Assembly: GCA_021204905.1 (NCBI GenBank)
Contig: JAJPYN010000004.1
Span: 1-64,000, forward strand
Reading direction: 5' to 3'
Source: Prevotella sp.
Lineage (GTDB): Bacteria > Bacteroidota > Bacteroidia > Bacteroidales > Bacteroidaceae
DNA: 64,000 bases
The position numbers and the translations under genes were made by a program. This document shows positions 34,412 to 42,487 of the stretch, in pieces (positions within the stretch are counted from its first letter, which is position 1; each line of letters starts with the position of its first letter). The notes below the pieces were generated by a model. It was not told where the DNA came from. It was given only the letters and a program-made list of their open reading frames with translations, and ran no database searches.

Positions 34412-34488
34412 TGAAGATTTAGCAAGCAACAAACCCTACAACCTGACGCCGACAAACAACCGACATCGAAACAAGAACCTTAAGCGAT

Positions 34489-34863
34489 ATGAAGAAGATT
34501 CTGACCCTCATCCTGTCCTTCGCCGCGACAATCGTCCTTGCGCAAGGTTTTTCGAACCCCGTCATCCCCGGCTTCCACCCCGACCTTTTCTTCGACGACG
34601 GCAAGTGTTATTTCCTCTCGTCCGAGATGCAACTCAGCGAAATCGACCCCGCCACAAGCACGCTCCTGTCCGAGCCGCGCACGTTCTGGTACGGCACCGA
34701 CGGCACGGAGTTCATCTCGCTCGGGTACGCCGAAACGCGCTTCCTCAGTTCCGAGACGGCGGGAGGCTTCACGGACGTGTACATCGGGATGTTCGCCGAA
34801 GGTCCAATAAACAATGGCTCTGTCGCCGATTTCGATTGGTTCGAATACGAAAGTTTGGAATAA
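34489..34863 (+). pseudogene. Collapsed GH43-type glycoside hydrolase (internal deletions, open frame)
   Basis: The 124-residue open frame has a signal peptide (MKKILTLILSFAATIVLAQG) and three blocks that are far apart in intact GH43 beta-xylosidases: the N-terminal blade start FSNPVIPGFHPDLFFDDGKCY (family: NPVIPGFHPDPS...), a middle block LSEIDPATSTLLSEPRTFWYGTDG (family: EIDL.TGKL..P...W.GTGG) and the C-terminal ETAGGFTDVYIGMFAEG plus ADFDWFEYE of the attached sandwich domain. About 400 residues, including most catalytic acids, are missing. The frame is unbroken, so a short secreted product could still be made, but hydrolase activity is not expected. Confidence 0.7.
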
Positions 34864-34890
34864 AATAAATCTCAAAACGCGCGTAAGTTT

Positions 34891-36017
34891 ATGGAAGACA
34901 GCACCCTCTCCAAAACAATCAGTTGCCTGCGCTTCCCGCTGATAACGGCCATCGTGATGGTACACTTCGACATTTCGGACGGCTTCGTCTTCCGTGGCAC
35001 TACTTATGGGGGGGGAGCGGCGAATGGTACCACGCGCTAATCTATCTGTTCAGCGACATTCTCCCTTCCGTCGGCGTGCCCTTGTTCTTTTTCTTTTCCG
35101 GATTTTTGCTCTTCTACAATTCGGAATGGAACGCCGCGACGTTTAAGCGAAAACTGCGGACAAGGGCGCGCACGCTGCTGCTGCCGTATCTTTTATGGAA
35201 CACCATCGCCATCGCTTTCGCAAGCCTCAGGCTACTCCCCTGCCTCGCGAAGTTCTCGCCTTACGAAAGTTTTAGCGGACTCAACCTATCGCTTTCCGCC
35301 ATTGCCTACACGTTTTGGGACAGAAACCGGGGGCTGTTCGCTAATCGGGCGGAAGTACCGGGGGATTTCAGCAACAATATTTACCCCATCGACGTGCCGC
35401 TGTGGTTTGTGCGCGACTTAATGCTAATAATTGTCTTTGCGCCGGTGATTTATTGGCTGGTGAAAAAAGCGGGGTGCCTCGTGCCGGTTGCCTTGAGCGC
35501 GGCATGGTTTTTCTCCGTTCATTGCAACTTGGGCTACCCACACCCGCTGATTGCCGCAACGTTTTTCTTCTCGTGGGGCGCGTATTACAGCATTCACAAA
35601 ACAGACTTCACCGCATTGTTCCACAAATTGCCGCTCCTGCCTTTGTTGTATGTCGCGGTAATCGCCGTTGACATCATCACGCGGGAACATAATTACAACG
35701 CCTACATCCACAACGCCGGCACACTCACGGGCATCGTTTCAGCAATCATCATCACCGCCGCCCTATTAGAGAAAGGCACAATCCGCGTGAACAGTTTTCT
35801 CGCCGGAGCCGCCTTCTTTGTCTTTGCTCTGCACGGCATAATAATAAAAACTGTGGGGATGATGGTTTTCGCGCCGTTCCGCTGCGGTTCGCCCTACTTC
35901 CTAATCGCGTTCTATTTCTTCGTGCCCGCCCTGACAATCTTAATCTGCCTGGGCCTGTATAAACTGCTGACGAGATACTGCCCGGCCCTCGCCTCGCTGC
36001 TCACCGGCGGACGCTGA
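34891..36017 (+). CDS. Acyltransferase 3 family membrane protein, out of frame at a G8 tract
   Basis: The gene starts at ATG 34891 (MEDSTLSKTISCLRFPLITA), and frame 1 runs on to TTYGGGAANGTTR and a stop. The body of the protein (WYHALIYLFSDILPSVGVPLF onwards, about 325 residues to the stop at 36017) lies in another frame that joins exactly at the G8 run 35008-35015. One more G, or two fewer, gives a continuous protein of about 375 residues with about ten membrane helices, the catalytic His in MVHFD and the PFFFF-type VPLFFFFSGFLLFYN helix. Acyltransferase_3 enzymes O-acylate surface polysaccharides or glycolipids. As read, translation yields a short peptide; an alternative start at 34923 for the longer frame has no family support. 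Confidence 0.8.
35008..35015 (+). repeat. G8 homopolymer, candidate phase-variation switch
   Basis: Eight consecutive G within codons 40-42 of the acyltransferase. It is the longest G run I noticed in the window and sits exactly where the two coding frames must join. Confidence 0.8.
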
Positions 36018-36079
36018 ACCGGCCCTTAGCGCGGGCGGATTTTTCCGGCACATTGTTCGCTCGTGCGGCGCGAAAAGTG

Positions 36080-36087
36080 TATCTTTG
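36080..36087 (+). promoter_or_regulatory. dnaX promoter, -7 element
   Basis: TATCTTTG, 36 bp before the dnaX ATG at 36123. It lies inside the upstream extension of the open frame (from 36063), which argues against that longer start. Confidence 0.55.
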
Positions 36088-36122
36088 CCGAAAGTAGCGA
36101 CATCGAAAAAAAGAGTTTTTGC

Positions 36123-38042
36123 ATGGATTACATTGTTTCAGCGCGGAAATATCGTCCGCTGACGTTCGACACGGTGGTAGGGCAAGCGACGCTCACCACA
36201 ACGCTGAAAAACGCGATAAAATCGGGGAAATTGGCGCATGCCTACCTCTTTTGCGGACCGCGCGGCGTGGGCAAAACCACCTGCGCACGCATCTTCGCGC
36301 GAACCATCAACTGCGAGCATCCCGCCCCCGACGGCGAGGCTTGCGGCGAATGCGAGAGTTGCCGCGCATTCCTCGAACAGCGGTCGTACAACATCTTCGA
36401 GCTCGACGCGGCAAGCAACAATTCCGTCGACGACATCCGCCAACTGATGGAGCAAACGCGCATCCCGCCGCAAGTGGGACGGTACAAAGTGTTCATCATC
36501 GACGAGGTGCACATGCTCTCCGCCGCCGCCTTCAACGCCTTTCTTAAAACGCTCGAAGAACCGCCCGCGCACGTCATTTTCATCCTCGCCACAACGGAGA
36601 AGCACAAGCTGCTGCCGACAATCATCTCGCGCTGCCAGATCTACGATTTCGAGCGCATCTCCGTAACGAGCATCATCAACCACCTGCGCATGGTGGCCGA
36701 AAAAGAAAGCATCGCCTACGAAGAAGAAGCCCTCGCCGTCATCGCCGAGAAAGCCGACGGGGCCATGCGCGACGCACTGTCCATCTTCGATCAAGTGGCC
36801 GGCTTCTGCCAAGGAAACATCACCTACGCCGCCACCATCGACGACCTAAACGTGCTCGACATCGACAATTATTTCCGCATCATCGACCTCGCCCTCGACA
36901 ACAAAACGCCCGATTTAATGGTGCTTTTGAACGATGTCATCAACCGCGGCTTCGACCCCGGCAATCTCTGTCAAGGCCTCGCACGCCACGTCCGCAACGT
37001 GATGATGGCCAAGGACAAACTCACCGCACCGCTGCTCGAGATGTCCGCCGCACAAAAAAACCGCTGCACCGAACAAGCCGCGCGATGCCCCGCGAAATTC
37101 CTCTATGCCGCGCTCAAATTGCTCAACACGTGCGAGGTGAATTATCGCCAAACCACCAATAAACGCTTGCTCGTCGAGCTAACGCTGATCCAAATCGCAC
37201 AAATCACGCAAGACGACGAGCCGCCGGCCGGGCATCGCCCTGAGAAGCTGAAAAACATATTCCAAACGTCCGCGGCGAAGGTCGAAGCAAATGTTAAATC
37301 TGCCGCAGGAAAAGTCGACGCAAATGTTAAATTTAACGTCGAAAGCAACGATGAAATCGGCGAAAATAGTGTTAAATCGGTAACTGGCTCAAATGTTAAA
37401 ACGACCGCTGAAACGAACCCGACACTTGAAACTGCGAACGGCGAACCGAACGGCGGAGAAAGTTCGGTAGTAGCAACTAAGACTGTCAAAAATTCCGCGA
37501 AGGTCGCTCAGCCTTCAAATGAAGCTCAGCCTAAAAACAATGCTCAGCCTTCAAACGCCGGTAAACCCGCAACAAAAACCTCGCGCTTCGGACCGACATT
37601 CTCCGCCCTCGCCGACGAGCCCGACGACGCAGCCGACAGCGAGCCCGACGCCGGAAACGATGCCGCCAACGACGCGCCGTTCAACCAAGAATCGCTCGAC
37701 GACGAATGGCTCCGCCTCTGCCAAAAAATGCTGCTCACGCCCGAAACAAAAGGCCTCGCCGCGCGAATTAAAAACCTGCGGCCAACCATCACAAACTTCC
37801 CCAACGCCGAAATCGTCATCGAAAACAGCCTCTTCCTCGACGAACTCGCAAAATACAAATCGCAACTGCAAACCGCTCTAAAACAGCAACTTAGCAACCA
37901 ATCGCTCACCCTCCAACTGCGCCTCGCCGAGCCCGAAGAAATCAAACCCCTGCTCTCCAAACCCGAAATCGCCGCGCAAATGAGAAAGAGCAATCCCGCA
38001 ATGGAACTGCTCTTCAACAATTTTAACCTCGAAATATCGTAA
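36123..38042 (+). CDS. dnaX: DNA polymerase III subunit gamma/tau
   Basis: Clamp-loader ATPase of the replicative polymerase. The 639-residue protein starts MDYIVSARKYRPLTF. Walker A is GPRGVGKTT (residues 45-53), the zinc site uses Cys64, 74, 77 and 80, Walker B/sensor blocks are VFIIDEVHMLSAAAFNAFLK and HVIFILATTEKHKLLPTIISRCQ. Residues about 365-540 form a low-complexity linker with short peptide repeats (KVEANVKSAAGKVDANVK; QPSNEAQPKNNAQPSN), partly derived from an interspersed element (residues about 429-463). The C-terminal about 100 residues form the tau-like domain. An A7 run at 37053-37059 exists but lies too early to make a normal gamma form. Confidence 0.95.
   Translation: MDYIVSARKYRPLTFDTVVGQATLTTTLKNAIKSGKLAHAYLFCGPRGVGKTTCARIFARTINCEHPAPDGEACGECESCRAFLEQRSYNIFELDAASNNSVDDIRQLMEQTRIPPQVGRYKVFIIDEVHMLSAAAFNAFLKTLEEPPAHVIFILATTEKHKLLPTIISRCQIYDFERISVTSIINHLRMVAEKESIAYEEEALAVIAEKADGAMRDALSIFDQVAGFCQGNITYAATIDDLNVLDIDNYFRIIDLALDNKTPDLMVLLNDVINRGFDPGNLCQGLARHVRNVMMAKDKLTAPLLEMSAAQKNRCTEQAARCPAKFLYAALKLLNTCEVNYRQTTNKRLLVELTLIQIAQITQDDEPPAGHRPEKLKNIFQTSAAKVEANVKSAAGKVDANVKFNVESNDEIGENSVKSVTGSNVKTTAETNPTLETANGEPNGGESSVVATKTVKNSAKVAQPSNEAQPKNNAQPSNAGKPATKTSRFGPTFSALADEPDDAADSEPDAGNDAANDAPFNQESLDDEWLRLCQKMLLTPETKGLAARIKNLRPTITNFPNAEIVIENSLFLDELAKYKSQLQTALKQQLSNQSLTLQLRLAEPEEIKPLLSKPEIAAQMRKSNPAMELLFNNFNLEIS
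37408..37509 (+). repeat. Interspersed element, copy F, inside dnaX
   Basis: The left block GCTGAAACGAACCCGAC and core AGTAGCAACTAAGACT (shared 16-mer with copy C) lie 59 bases apart, against 55-57 in the intergenic copies, and a weaker right block GGTCGCTC closes it at about 102 bp. It is read as AETNPTLETANGEPNGGESS and VVATKTVKN in the DnaX linker, without a stop. Confidence 0.65.
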
Positions 38043-38368
38043 GCCCTGCCTCGCCGCGCGCTCGCGGTCCCAAGCAAAAACAAATCCGATATTCAAAGTC
38101 TGCACACATCTTAGCCAACTGTGCAAAAATCGCCCGCGCTAAACCATCAACGGCCTCCGCGCGAACTTGCCGTTGGCATCTCCCTCATAAAATAACAGCA
38201 ATTCATGCTTCATAAATATGAGAATTTGTAATTCGCAGCGCAAATTTAATGCGAAATCGTTATCATTCCAAACATTTTACTAAAAATTTTTCGATTTATC
38301 GCGATTTTTTCTTTCAATCTCACTTTTTAGCATAAAATTTGCCCAAAAACCAGCATTTGGAGAAAGGT
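38043..38368. other. Intergenic region downstream of dnaX
   Basis: About 325 bp, AT-rich in its second half. The only coding-like trace is a 24-codon minus-strand frame (38139-38213) reading MKHELLLFYEGDANGKF, which I cannot assign. No terminator hairpin with a T-run is clear. Confidence 0.4.
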
Positions 38369-38470
38369 GTTGAAACGAACCGAACGCTGACAAAAACGGA
38401 GCTGCCGCTCAACTGAGCAGCATTACAGTAGCAACTAAGATAAAGTTTTCCGGCGCCAAACTCCGCTCGC
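38369..38470 (+). repeat. 102-bp interspersed element, copy B
   Basis: GTTGAAACGAACCGAACGC to CGCTCGC, same length as copy A and differing from it at 11 positions. The core ATTACAGTAGCAACTAAGA is identical to copy A; a GCTGC/GCAGC hairpin precedes it. It lies 8 bp from the peroxiredoxin relic. Confidence 0.85.
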
Positions 38471-38477
38471 GCGGCGC

Positions 38478-38609
38478 TCAACCGATGGCGGTCAAAATCT
38501 GCTCGGCGTGCGCGCCGACCTTGATTTCTTTCGGTGTGATGATGCGCTCGATGATGCCGTTCCCGTCGCAGCCCGGCACGGCCGGAGCCTTGTCGCCAAT
38601 CTTCATCAT
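38478..38609 (-). pseudogene. Collapsed Bcp-type peroxiredoxin (internal deletion, open frame)
   Basis: The 43-codon minus-strand frame reads MMKIGDKAPAVPG, then CDGNGIIERIITPKEIKVG and HAEQILTAIG. The first block matches the N-terminus of Bcp-type thiol peroxidases (KIGDKAPEF...), the second matches their C-terminus (..GVIERIITPKEVKT..HA.QIL). About 110 residues in between, including the active-site Thr/Cys region, are absent. It is too short for the six-frame listing I was given to have flagged it as a gene. It lies between element copy B and tRNA-Arg. Confidence 0.7.
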
Positions 38610-38700
38610 CGTATCAAAAACTTTTGTGGTTTTTCAATTGTGATTTTTAGGTATTGCCCTGAAAATCAAATACTTAACATTTTCGCATTTTTAGAAATCG

Positions 38701-38774
38701 TGACCTCGATGGGATTCAAACCCATGACCTTCAGAACCGGAATCTGACGCTCTATTCAGCTAAGCTACGAGGCC
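38701..38774 (-). tRNA. tRNA-Arg (anticodon CCG)
   Basis: A 74-nt cloverleaf on the minus strand: acceptor GGCCTCG with CGAGGTC (one G-U pair), anticodon stem TCAGA/TCTGA around loop TTCCGGT, T-arm ATGGG-TTTGAAT-CCCAT, discriminator A. CCG reads the CGG codon. No CCA is encoded. A -7 element lies 15 bp upstream. Confidence 0.93.
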
Positions 38775-38788
38775 TTTGTTTGCGCGTG

Positions 38789-38796
38789 CAAAGGTA
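38789..38796 (-). promoter_or_regulatory. tRNA-Arg promoter, -7 element
   Basis: TACCTTTG on the minus strand, 15 bp from the tRNA 5' end. Confidence 0.5.
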
Positions 38797-38803
38797 ACAC
38801 AAA

Positions 38804-38847
38804 CGGACGGAAAGCGCAAGCATTTTGCAGTTTTGTCTTCCCGTCCG
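38804..38847 (-). terminator. Possible fhs terminator hairpin
   Basis: GGACGGAAAG (38805-38814) pairs with CTTCCCGTCC with one mismatch. On the minus strand only a weak T-run follows. It lies 24 bp past the fhs stop. Confidence 0.4.
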
Positions 38848-38870
38848 GTGGTGAAATTTTGATGAGTTTT

Positions 38871-40538
38871 TTACGATAACCCTTCGATTTGTCCGTTGAC
38901 GATGTCGATGATTTCGGCTTGCGGGCGGCGCGGCAGACCGGGCATGCGCATGATGTCTCCGGCGATGGCCACGAGCATTTCCGCGCCGGCATTAATCACA
39001 AGGTCGCGGATGGTGAACGTGAAGTTTTTCGGTACGCCGAAGAGTTTCGCGTGGTCGGAGAACGAATATTGCGTCTTGGCGATGCAGACGGGATAACGCG
39101 CCATGCCGAGCTCCTCCGCGCGCGCGATCATCTTCTCGGCGACCTTTGTGAAAACGGTTCGGCCCGCGCCGTAATAGCCTTCGCTCACTTTCGTGATTTT
39201 GTCCTTGATACTGTCGCTTTCGTCGTAAAGGAACCGCAGCGGCAGGCTGGGTTGGGCATCGATGGTTTGCGCGACAAGTTCGGCCAGTTTCACCGCTCCG
39301 CTGCCGCCTTCGGAAAAGGCATTGTTCTCTGCAAAACCGACGCCGAGCGAGGCGCAATGGTCGGCCACAAGCTGCATCTCTTCGTCGGTGTCGAAGGCGT
39401 AACGGTTGAAGCAAACGACGACGGTCTGCCCGAATTTCCGCAGGTTTTCGATGTGGCGGTCGAGGTTCTCAAACCCTGCTGCGAGCCCTTCCGCATTCGG
39501 CTTTTTGATGTCGTCCTGCGCCACGCCGCCGTGCAGTTTCAGCCCTTGCGTTGTGGCCACAAGCACGGTGAGCGCCGGTTGCAAACCTGCTTTGCGGCAT
39601 TTGATATCGAAGAATTTCTCCGCACCGAGATCAGCGCCGAAGCCGGCCTCCGTGATGCAATAATCGCCGAACGTGAGCGCCGTTTTCGTGGCGATAACCG
39701 TATTGCAACCGTGCGCGATGTTGGCGAAGGGTCCGCCATGTATGAACGCCGGCGTGTTCTCGGTTGTTTGCACAAGGTTCGGGTTTATCGCATCGCGCAG
39801 CAGCACGCAGATCGCACCCTCGACGTGCATGTCTTTCACGCGGAATTCCGTGCCGTCGGTCTTGATGCCGAGCAGAATATTTCCTATCCGCCGGCGCAGG
39901 TCATCCTCGTCGTTCGCAAGGCACAGGATGGCCATAATCTCGCTCGCGGGCGTGATGTCGAAACCGCTTTCGGCAAGCACGCCGTCGGTCTTCGCGCCGC
40001 AGCCCGTGATGATGCGCCTCAGGTTGCGGTCGTTCACGTCAAGCACGCGCCGCCACAACGTCTCTTTCAGCGCAAAACCCTCCTCGCGATGCTGGTAGAT
40101 ATAGTTGTCCAACAACGCCGCAATCATATTGTGCGCAGTGGTTATCGCGTGAAAATCGCCAGTGAAATGCAGGTTGATCTTGTCCATCGGCAGCACCTGC
40201 GCATAGCCCCCGCCGGCCGCACCGCCTTTCATGCCGAAGCACGGTCCGAGCGACGGTTCGCGCAGCGCCAGCACAGCCTTCTTGCCGATTTTGTTCAAGC
40301 CCAGCGCAAGCCCTATCGAGACGGTCGTCTTGCCGATGCCGGCCTTCGTGGGCGTGATGGCGGTAACCAGCACGAGCTTGTGATTTTTCACTTTCTCCTC
40401 GTCGATGAGCGTGTAAGGCACCTTCGCGATGTATTTCCCGTAAGGCTCGAGCACATCCTCGCCAATGCCCGCCTGCGCGGCAACGTCGGCGATAGGCAGC
40501 AAACGGGCCTCGCGCGCAATCTCAATGTCTGTTTTCAT
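38871..40538 (-). CDS. fhs: Formate--tetrahydrofolate ligase
   Basis: ATP-dependent synthesis of 10-formyl-tetrahydrofolate from formate and THF, feeding one-carbon metabolism. The 555-residue protein starts [16 protein letters not shown], 17 codons inside the longest open frame and after the promoter. The nucleotide loop is [20 protein letters not shown] (about residues 64-83); [22 protein letters not shown] and [12 protein letters not shown] are strongly conserved family segments, and [20 protein letters not shown] follows. The folate genes folK, folB and folA are elsewhere in the window. Confidence 0.97.
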   Translation of the reverse strand: MKTDIEIAREARLLPIADVAAQAGIGEDVLEPYGKYIAKVPYTLIDEEKVKNHKLVLVTAITPTKAGIGKTTVSIGLALGLNKIGKKAVLALREPSLGPCFGMKGGAAGGGYAQVLPMDKINLHFTGDFHAITTAHNMIAALLDNYIYQHREEGFALKETLWRRVLDVNDRNLRRIITGCGAKTDGVLAESGFDITPASEIMAILCLANDEDDLRRRIGNILLGIKTDGTEFRVKDMHVEGAICVLLRDAINPNLVQTTENTPAFIHGGPFANIAHGCNTVIATKTALTFGDYCITEAGFGADLGAEKFFDIKCRKAGLQPALTVLVATTQGLKLHGGVAQDDIKKPNAEGLAAGFENLDRHIENLRKFGQTVVVCFNRYAFDTDEEMQLVADHCASLGVGFAENNAFSEGGSGAVKLAELVAQTIDAQPSLPLRFLYDESDSIKDKITKVSEGYYGAGRTVFTKVAEKMIARAEELGMARYPVCIAKTQYSFSDHAKLFGVPKNFTFTIRDLVINAGAEMLVAIAGDIMRMPGLPRRPQAEIIDIVNGQIEGLS

Positions 40539-40565
40539 AATTGTCGGTAGTAAAAGATTTTGTCG

Positions 40566-40573
40566 CAAAGATA
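40566..40573 (-). promoter_or_regulatory. fhs promoter, -7 element
   Basis: TATCTTTG on the minus strand, 28 bp before the fhs ATG. Confidence 0.55.
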
Positions 40574-40680
40574 TGCAAAAGAAATGCATTCCGAAAAATG
40601 ATTGATAAGAAAAAGAATTAGCATAAAAGTTGAAACAAATTTAAGGTTAATCCGAAAGTTGAAACTAAAATGTTCCTGAT

Positions 40681-40853
40681 GTTGAAACGCAGGCGACACT
40701 CATTACTGTTGTGCTTGCCGCATCGTTGAGCCGGCATTACAGTAGCAATTATCGTGCAAGCGAGAGCAATCAAGTTTACTTGTTTTGCCGAGTGCAGCCA
40801 ATGATGTCCTTGGACAACTAAGATAATCGCTGCGAAGCCCGAAATTCGCTCGC
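40681..40853 (+). repeat. Interspersed element, copy D, split by about 71 bp
   Basis: The left block GTTGAAACGCAGGCGAC and GCATTACAGTAGCAA are present with the normal 57-base gap. The expected continuation CAACTAAGATAA...TTCGCTCGC appears only at 40815-40853, after an insert of about 65-71 bp unrelated to the other copies. Removing it gives an element of the usual 102 bp. Confidence 0.6.
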
Positions 40854-40893
40854 AAAATCGGCGGGATTGTTTGCCAAATAGCCGCGATTGCAT

Positions 40894-40901
40894 TACTTTT
40901 G
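40894..40901 (+). promoter_or_regulatory. dnaB promoter, -7 element
   Basis: TACTTTTG, 45 bp before the dnaB ATG. Confidence 0.5.
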
Positions 40902-40938
40902 CCCTTCGCCGCTCGAAAAAGTTTTACCCGAGCCGAAA

Positions 40939-40998
40939 ATGAATTATGCCAACAACAAGCCCTTCCAACCGCCGCGCGAAAAGCCCGCAACCCATTGA
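40939..40998 (+). other. Short upstream frame overlapping the dnaB start
   Basis: The first ATG after the promoter (40939) opens a 19-codon frame, MNYANNKPFQPPREKPATH, that ends at 40998, inside dnaB. The dnaB ATG is at 40946 in another frame. It may be chance, or it may tune dnaB translation. Confidence 0.3.
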
Positions 40999-42472
40999 CA
41001 GCAGTTACGCGCACCTCCAACCGCAGGCCGTCGACATCGAGAAAATCGTGCTCGGCGCACTAATGATCGACAGCGACGCCTTCGCCCTCGTCAGCGACAC
41101 CCTGCGACCCGAGACGTTCTACGACCCGCGCCATCAGCACATCTATGAAGCCATCACCGCCCTTGCCGCCGGCGAACGACCCATCGACATCATGACCGTT
41201 ACCGAAGAGCTCAAACGCCTCGGCTACCTCGACAGCATCGGCGGCGAGATGTACATCCTCGAGCTATCGTCGCTCGTGGCCAGTTCCGCGCATGTCGAAT
41301 ACCACGCCGTCATCCTCAAACAGAAGTTCCTCGCGCGCCAGCTCATCAGCTTCGCAAGCAACATCGAGACAAAAGCCTTCGGCGAGATGACCGACGTGGA
41401 CGACCTTATGCAAGAGGCCGAGAGCGAGCTTTTCGAACTGTCGCAAAAAAATATGCGGCAGGAATATCTACCCATCAGCACCATCCTCAACCGCGCCGTC
41501 GACATCCTGCAAAAAGCCGCGCAAAACACGACGGGACTGACAGGCGTCGCCGCGGGGTTCAGCGCCATCGACCAGATTACCAACGGTTGGCAAAACTCCG
41601 ACCTTATCATCATCGCCGGCCGCCCCGCCATGGGCAAGACATCGTTCGCGCTCACCCTCGCGAAATATTCCGCCGTCGACTGCCAAAAGCCCACAGCCTT
41701 CTTCACGCTCGAGATGAGCGACACGCAGCTGGCCAACCGCCTGATGTCGAACGTCTTCGAAATCGAAGGCCGCAAGATGCAGTCCGGACAGCTCGACCCC
41801 GACGAGTGGCAACGCTTCGACAAGAACATCGAGCGACTGCGCCAAGCGCCTTTGTACATTGACGAAACGGCGTCGCTCTCCGTCTTCGAACTGCGCACCA
41901 AAGCCCGCCGCCTCGTGCGCGAACGCGGGGTGGAAATCATCTTCATTGACTACCTGCAACTGATGACCGCCAGCGGCATGAAATTCGGCAACCGCCAAGA
42001 AGAGGTTTCCGCCATTTCAAAGTCGTTGAAGAGCCTTGCAAAAGAGCTTAACATCCCGATTATCGCCTTGTCGCAACTCAACCGCGGCCTCGAATCGCGC
42101 GAAGGCAACGAGGGCAAACGGCCGCAACTGTCGGACCTGCGCGAATCGGGCGCCATCGAGCAAGACGCCGACCTTGTGCTGTTTGTCCACCGGCCCGAAT
42201 ACTACCGCATCTACGACGACGGCAAAGGCAACGACCTGCGCGGCAAAGCGGAGATCATCATCGCCAAGCACCGCAAAGGCGCAACGGGGCTCGTAACGCT
42301 CAGATTCCGAGGCGAATACACGCGCTTCGAAGAGGATAGCCGCGACGAACTGCCCGCCGGCGACGGCGAAATCGTGGGTTCGCGCCTGAACAATCTGCAA
42401 GCCGGCCCTTACGCCGCACCCGACTACCCCGACGACCCGCTCGGCCACGCTTCCGGCGACGTGCCCTACTAA
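40946..42472 (+). CDS. dnaB: Replicative DNA helicase
   Basis: Hexameric 5'-to-3' helicase of the replication fork. The 508-residue protein has an N-terminal DnaG-interaction domain (LQPQAVDIEKIVLGALMID onward), a linker helix, and a RecA-like motor with Walker A IIAGRPAMGKTSFAL (about residues 219-233), Walker B IIFIDYLQLM (about 330-339), IIALSQLNRGLESREG and the Arg finger region KHRKGATGLVTLRF. It heads a collinear group with the HelD-like helicase 15 bp downstream. Confidence 0.97.
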   Translation: MPTTSPSNRRAKSPQPIDSSYAHLQPQAVDIEKIVLGALMIDSDAFALVSDTLRPETFYDPRHQHIYEAITALAAGERPIDIMTVTEELKRLGYLDSIGGEMYILELSSLVASSAHVEYHAVILKQKFLARQLISFASNIETKAFGEMTDVDDLMQEAESELFELSQKNMRQEYLPISTILNRAVDILQKAAQNTTGLTGVAAGFSAIDQITNGWQNSDLIIIAGRPAMGKTSFALTLAKYSAVDCQKPTAFFTLEMSDTQLANRLMSNVFEIEGRKMQSGQLDPDEWQRFDKNIERLRQAPLYIDETASLSVFELRTKARRLVRERGVEIIFIDYLQLMTASGMKFGNRQEEVSAISKSLKSLAKELNIPIIALSQLNRGLESREGNEGKRPQLSDLRESGAIEQDADLVLFVHRPEYYRIYDDGKGNDLRGKAEIIIAKHRKGATGLVTLRFRGEYTRFEEDSRDELPAGDGEIVGSRLNNLQAGPYAAPDYPDDPLGHASGDVPY

Positions 42473-42487
42473 TCAAGCAACAAAATT

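Larger units (their letters stand above)
40539..40938. other. Divergent intergenic region between fhs and dnaB
   Basis: About 400 bp holding the fhs promoter, three GTTGAAAC motifs (40629, 40658 and 40681), the split element copy D, and the dnaB promoter. No gene is seen. Confidence 0.6.

Noticed and set aside
37053..37059. A7 run in dnaX as a programmed frameshift site for a short gamma subunit
   Set aside because: It lies near codon 311, before the end of the clamp-loader domain III, and no stimulatory hairpin is visible; a frameshift there would cut the core.
38508..38747. 79-codon plus-strand open frame
   Set aside because: It covers the Bcp relic and tRNA-Arg on the opposite strand.
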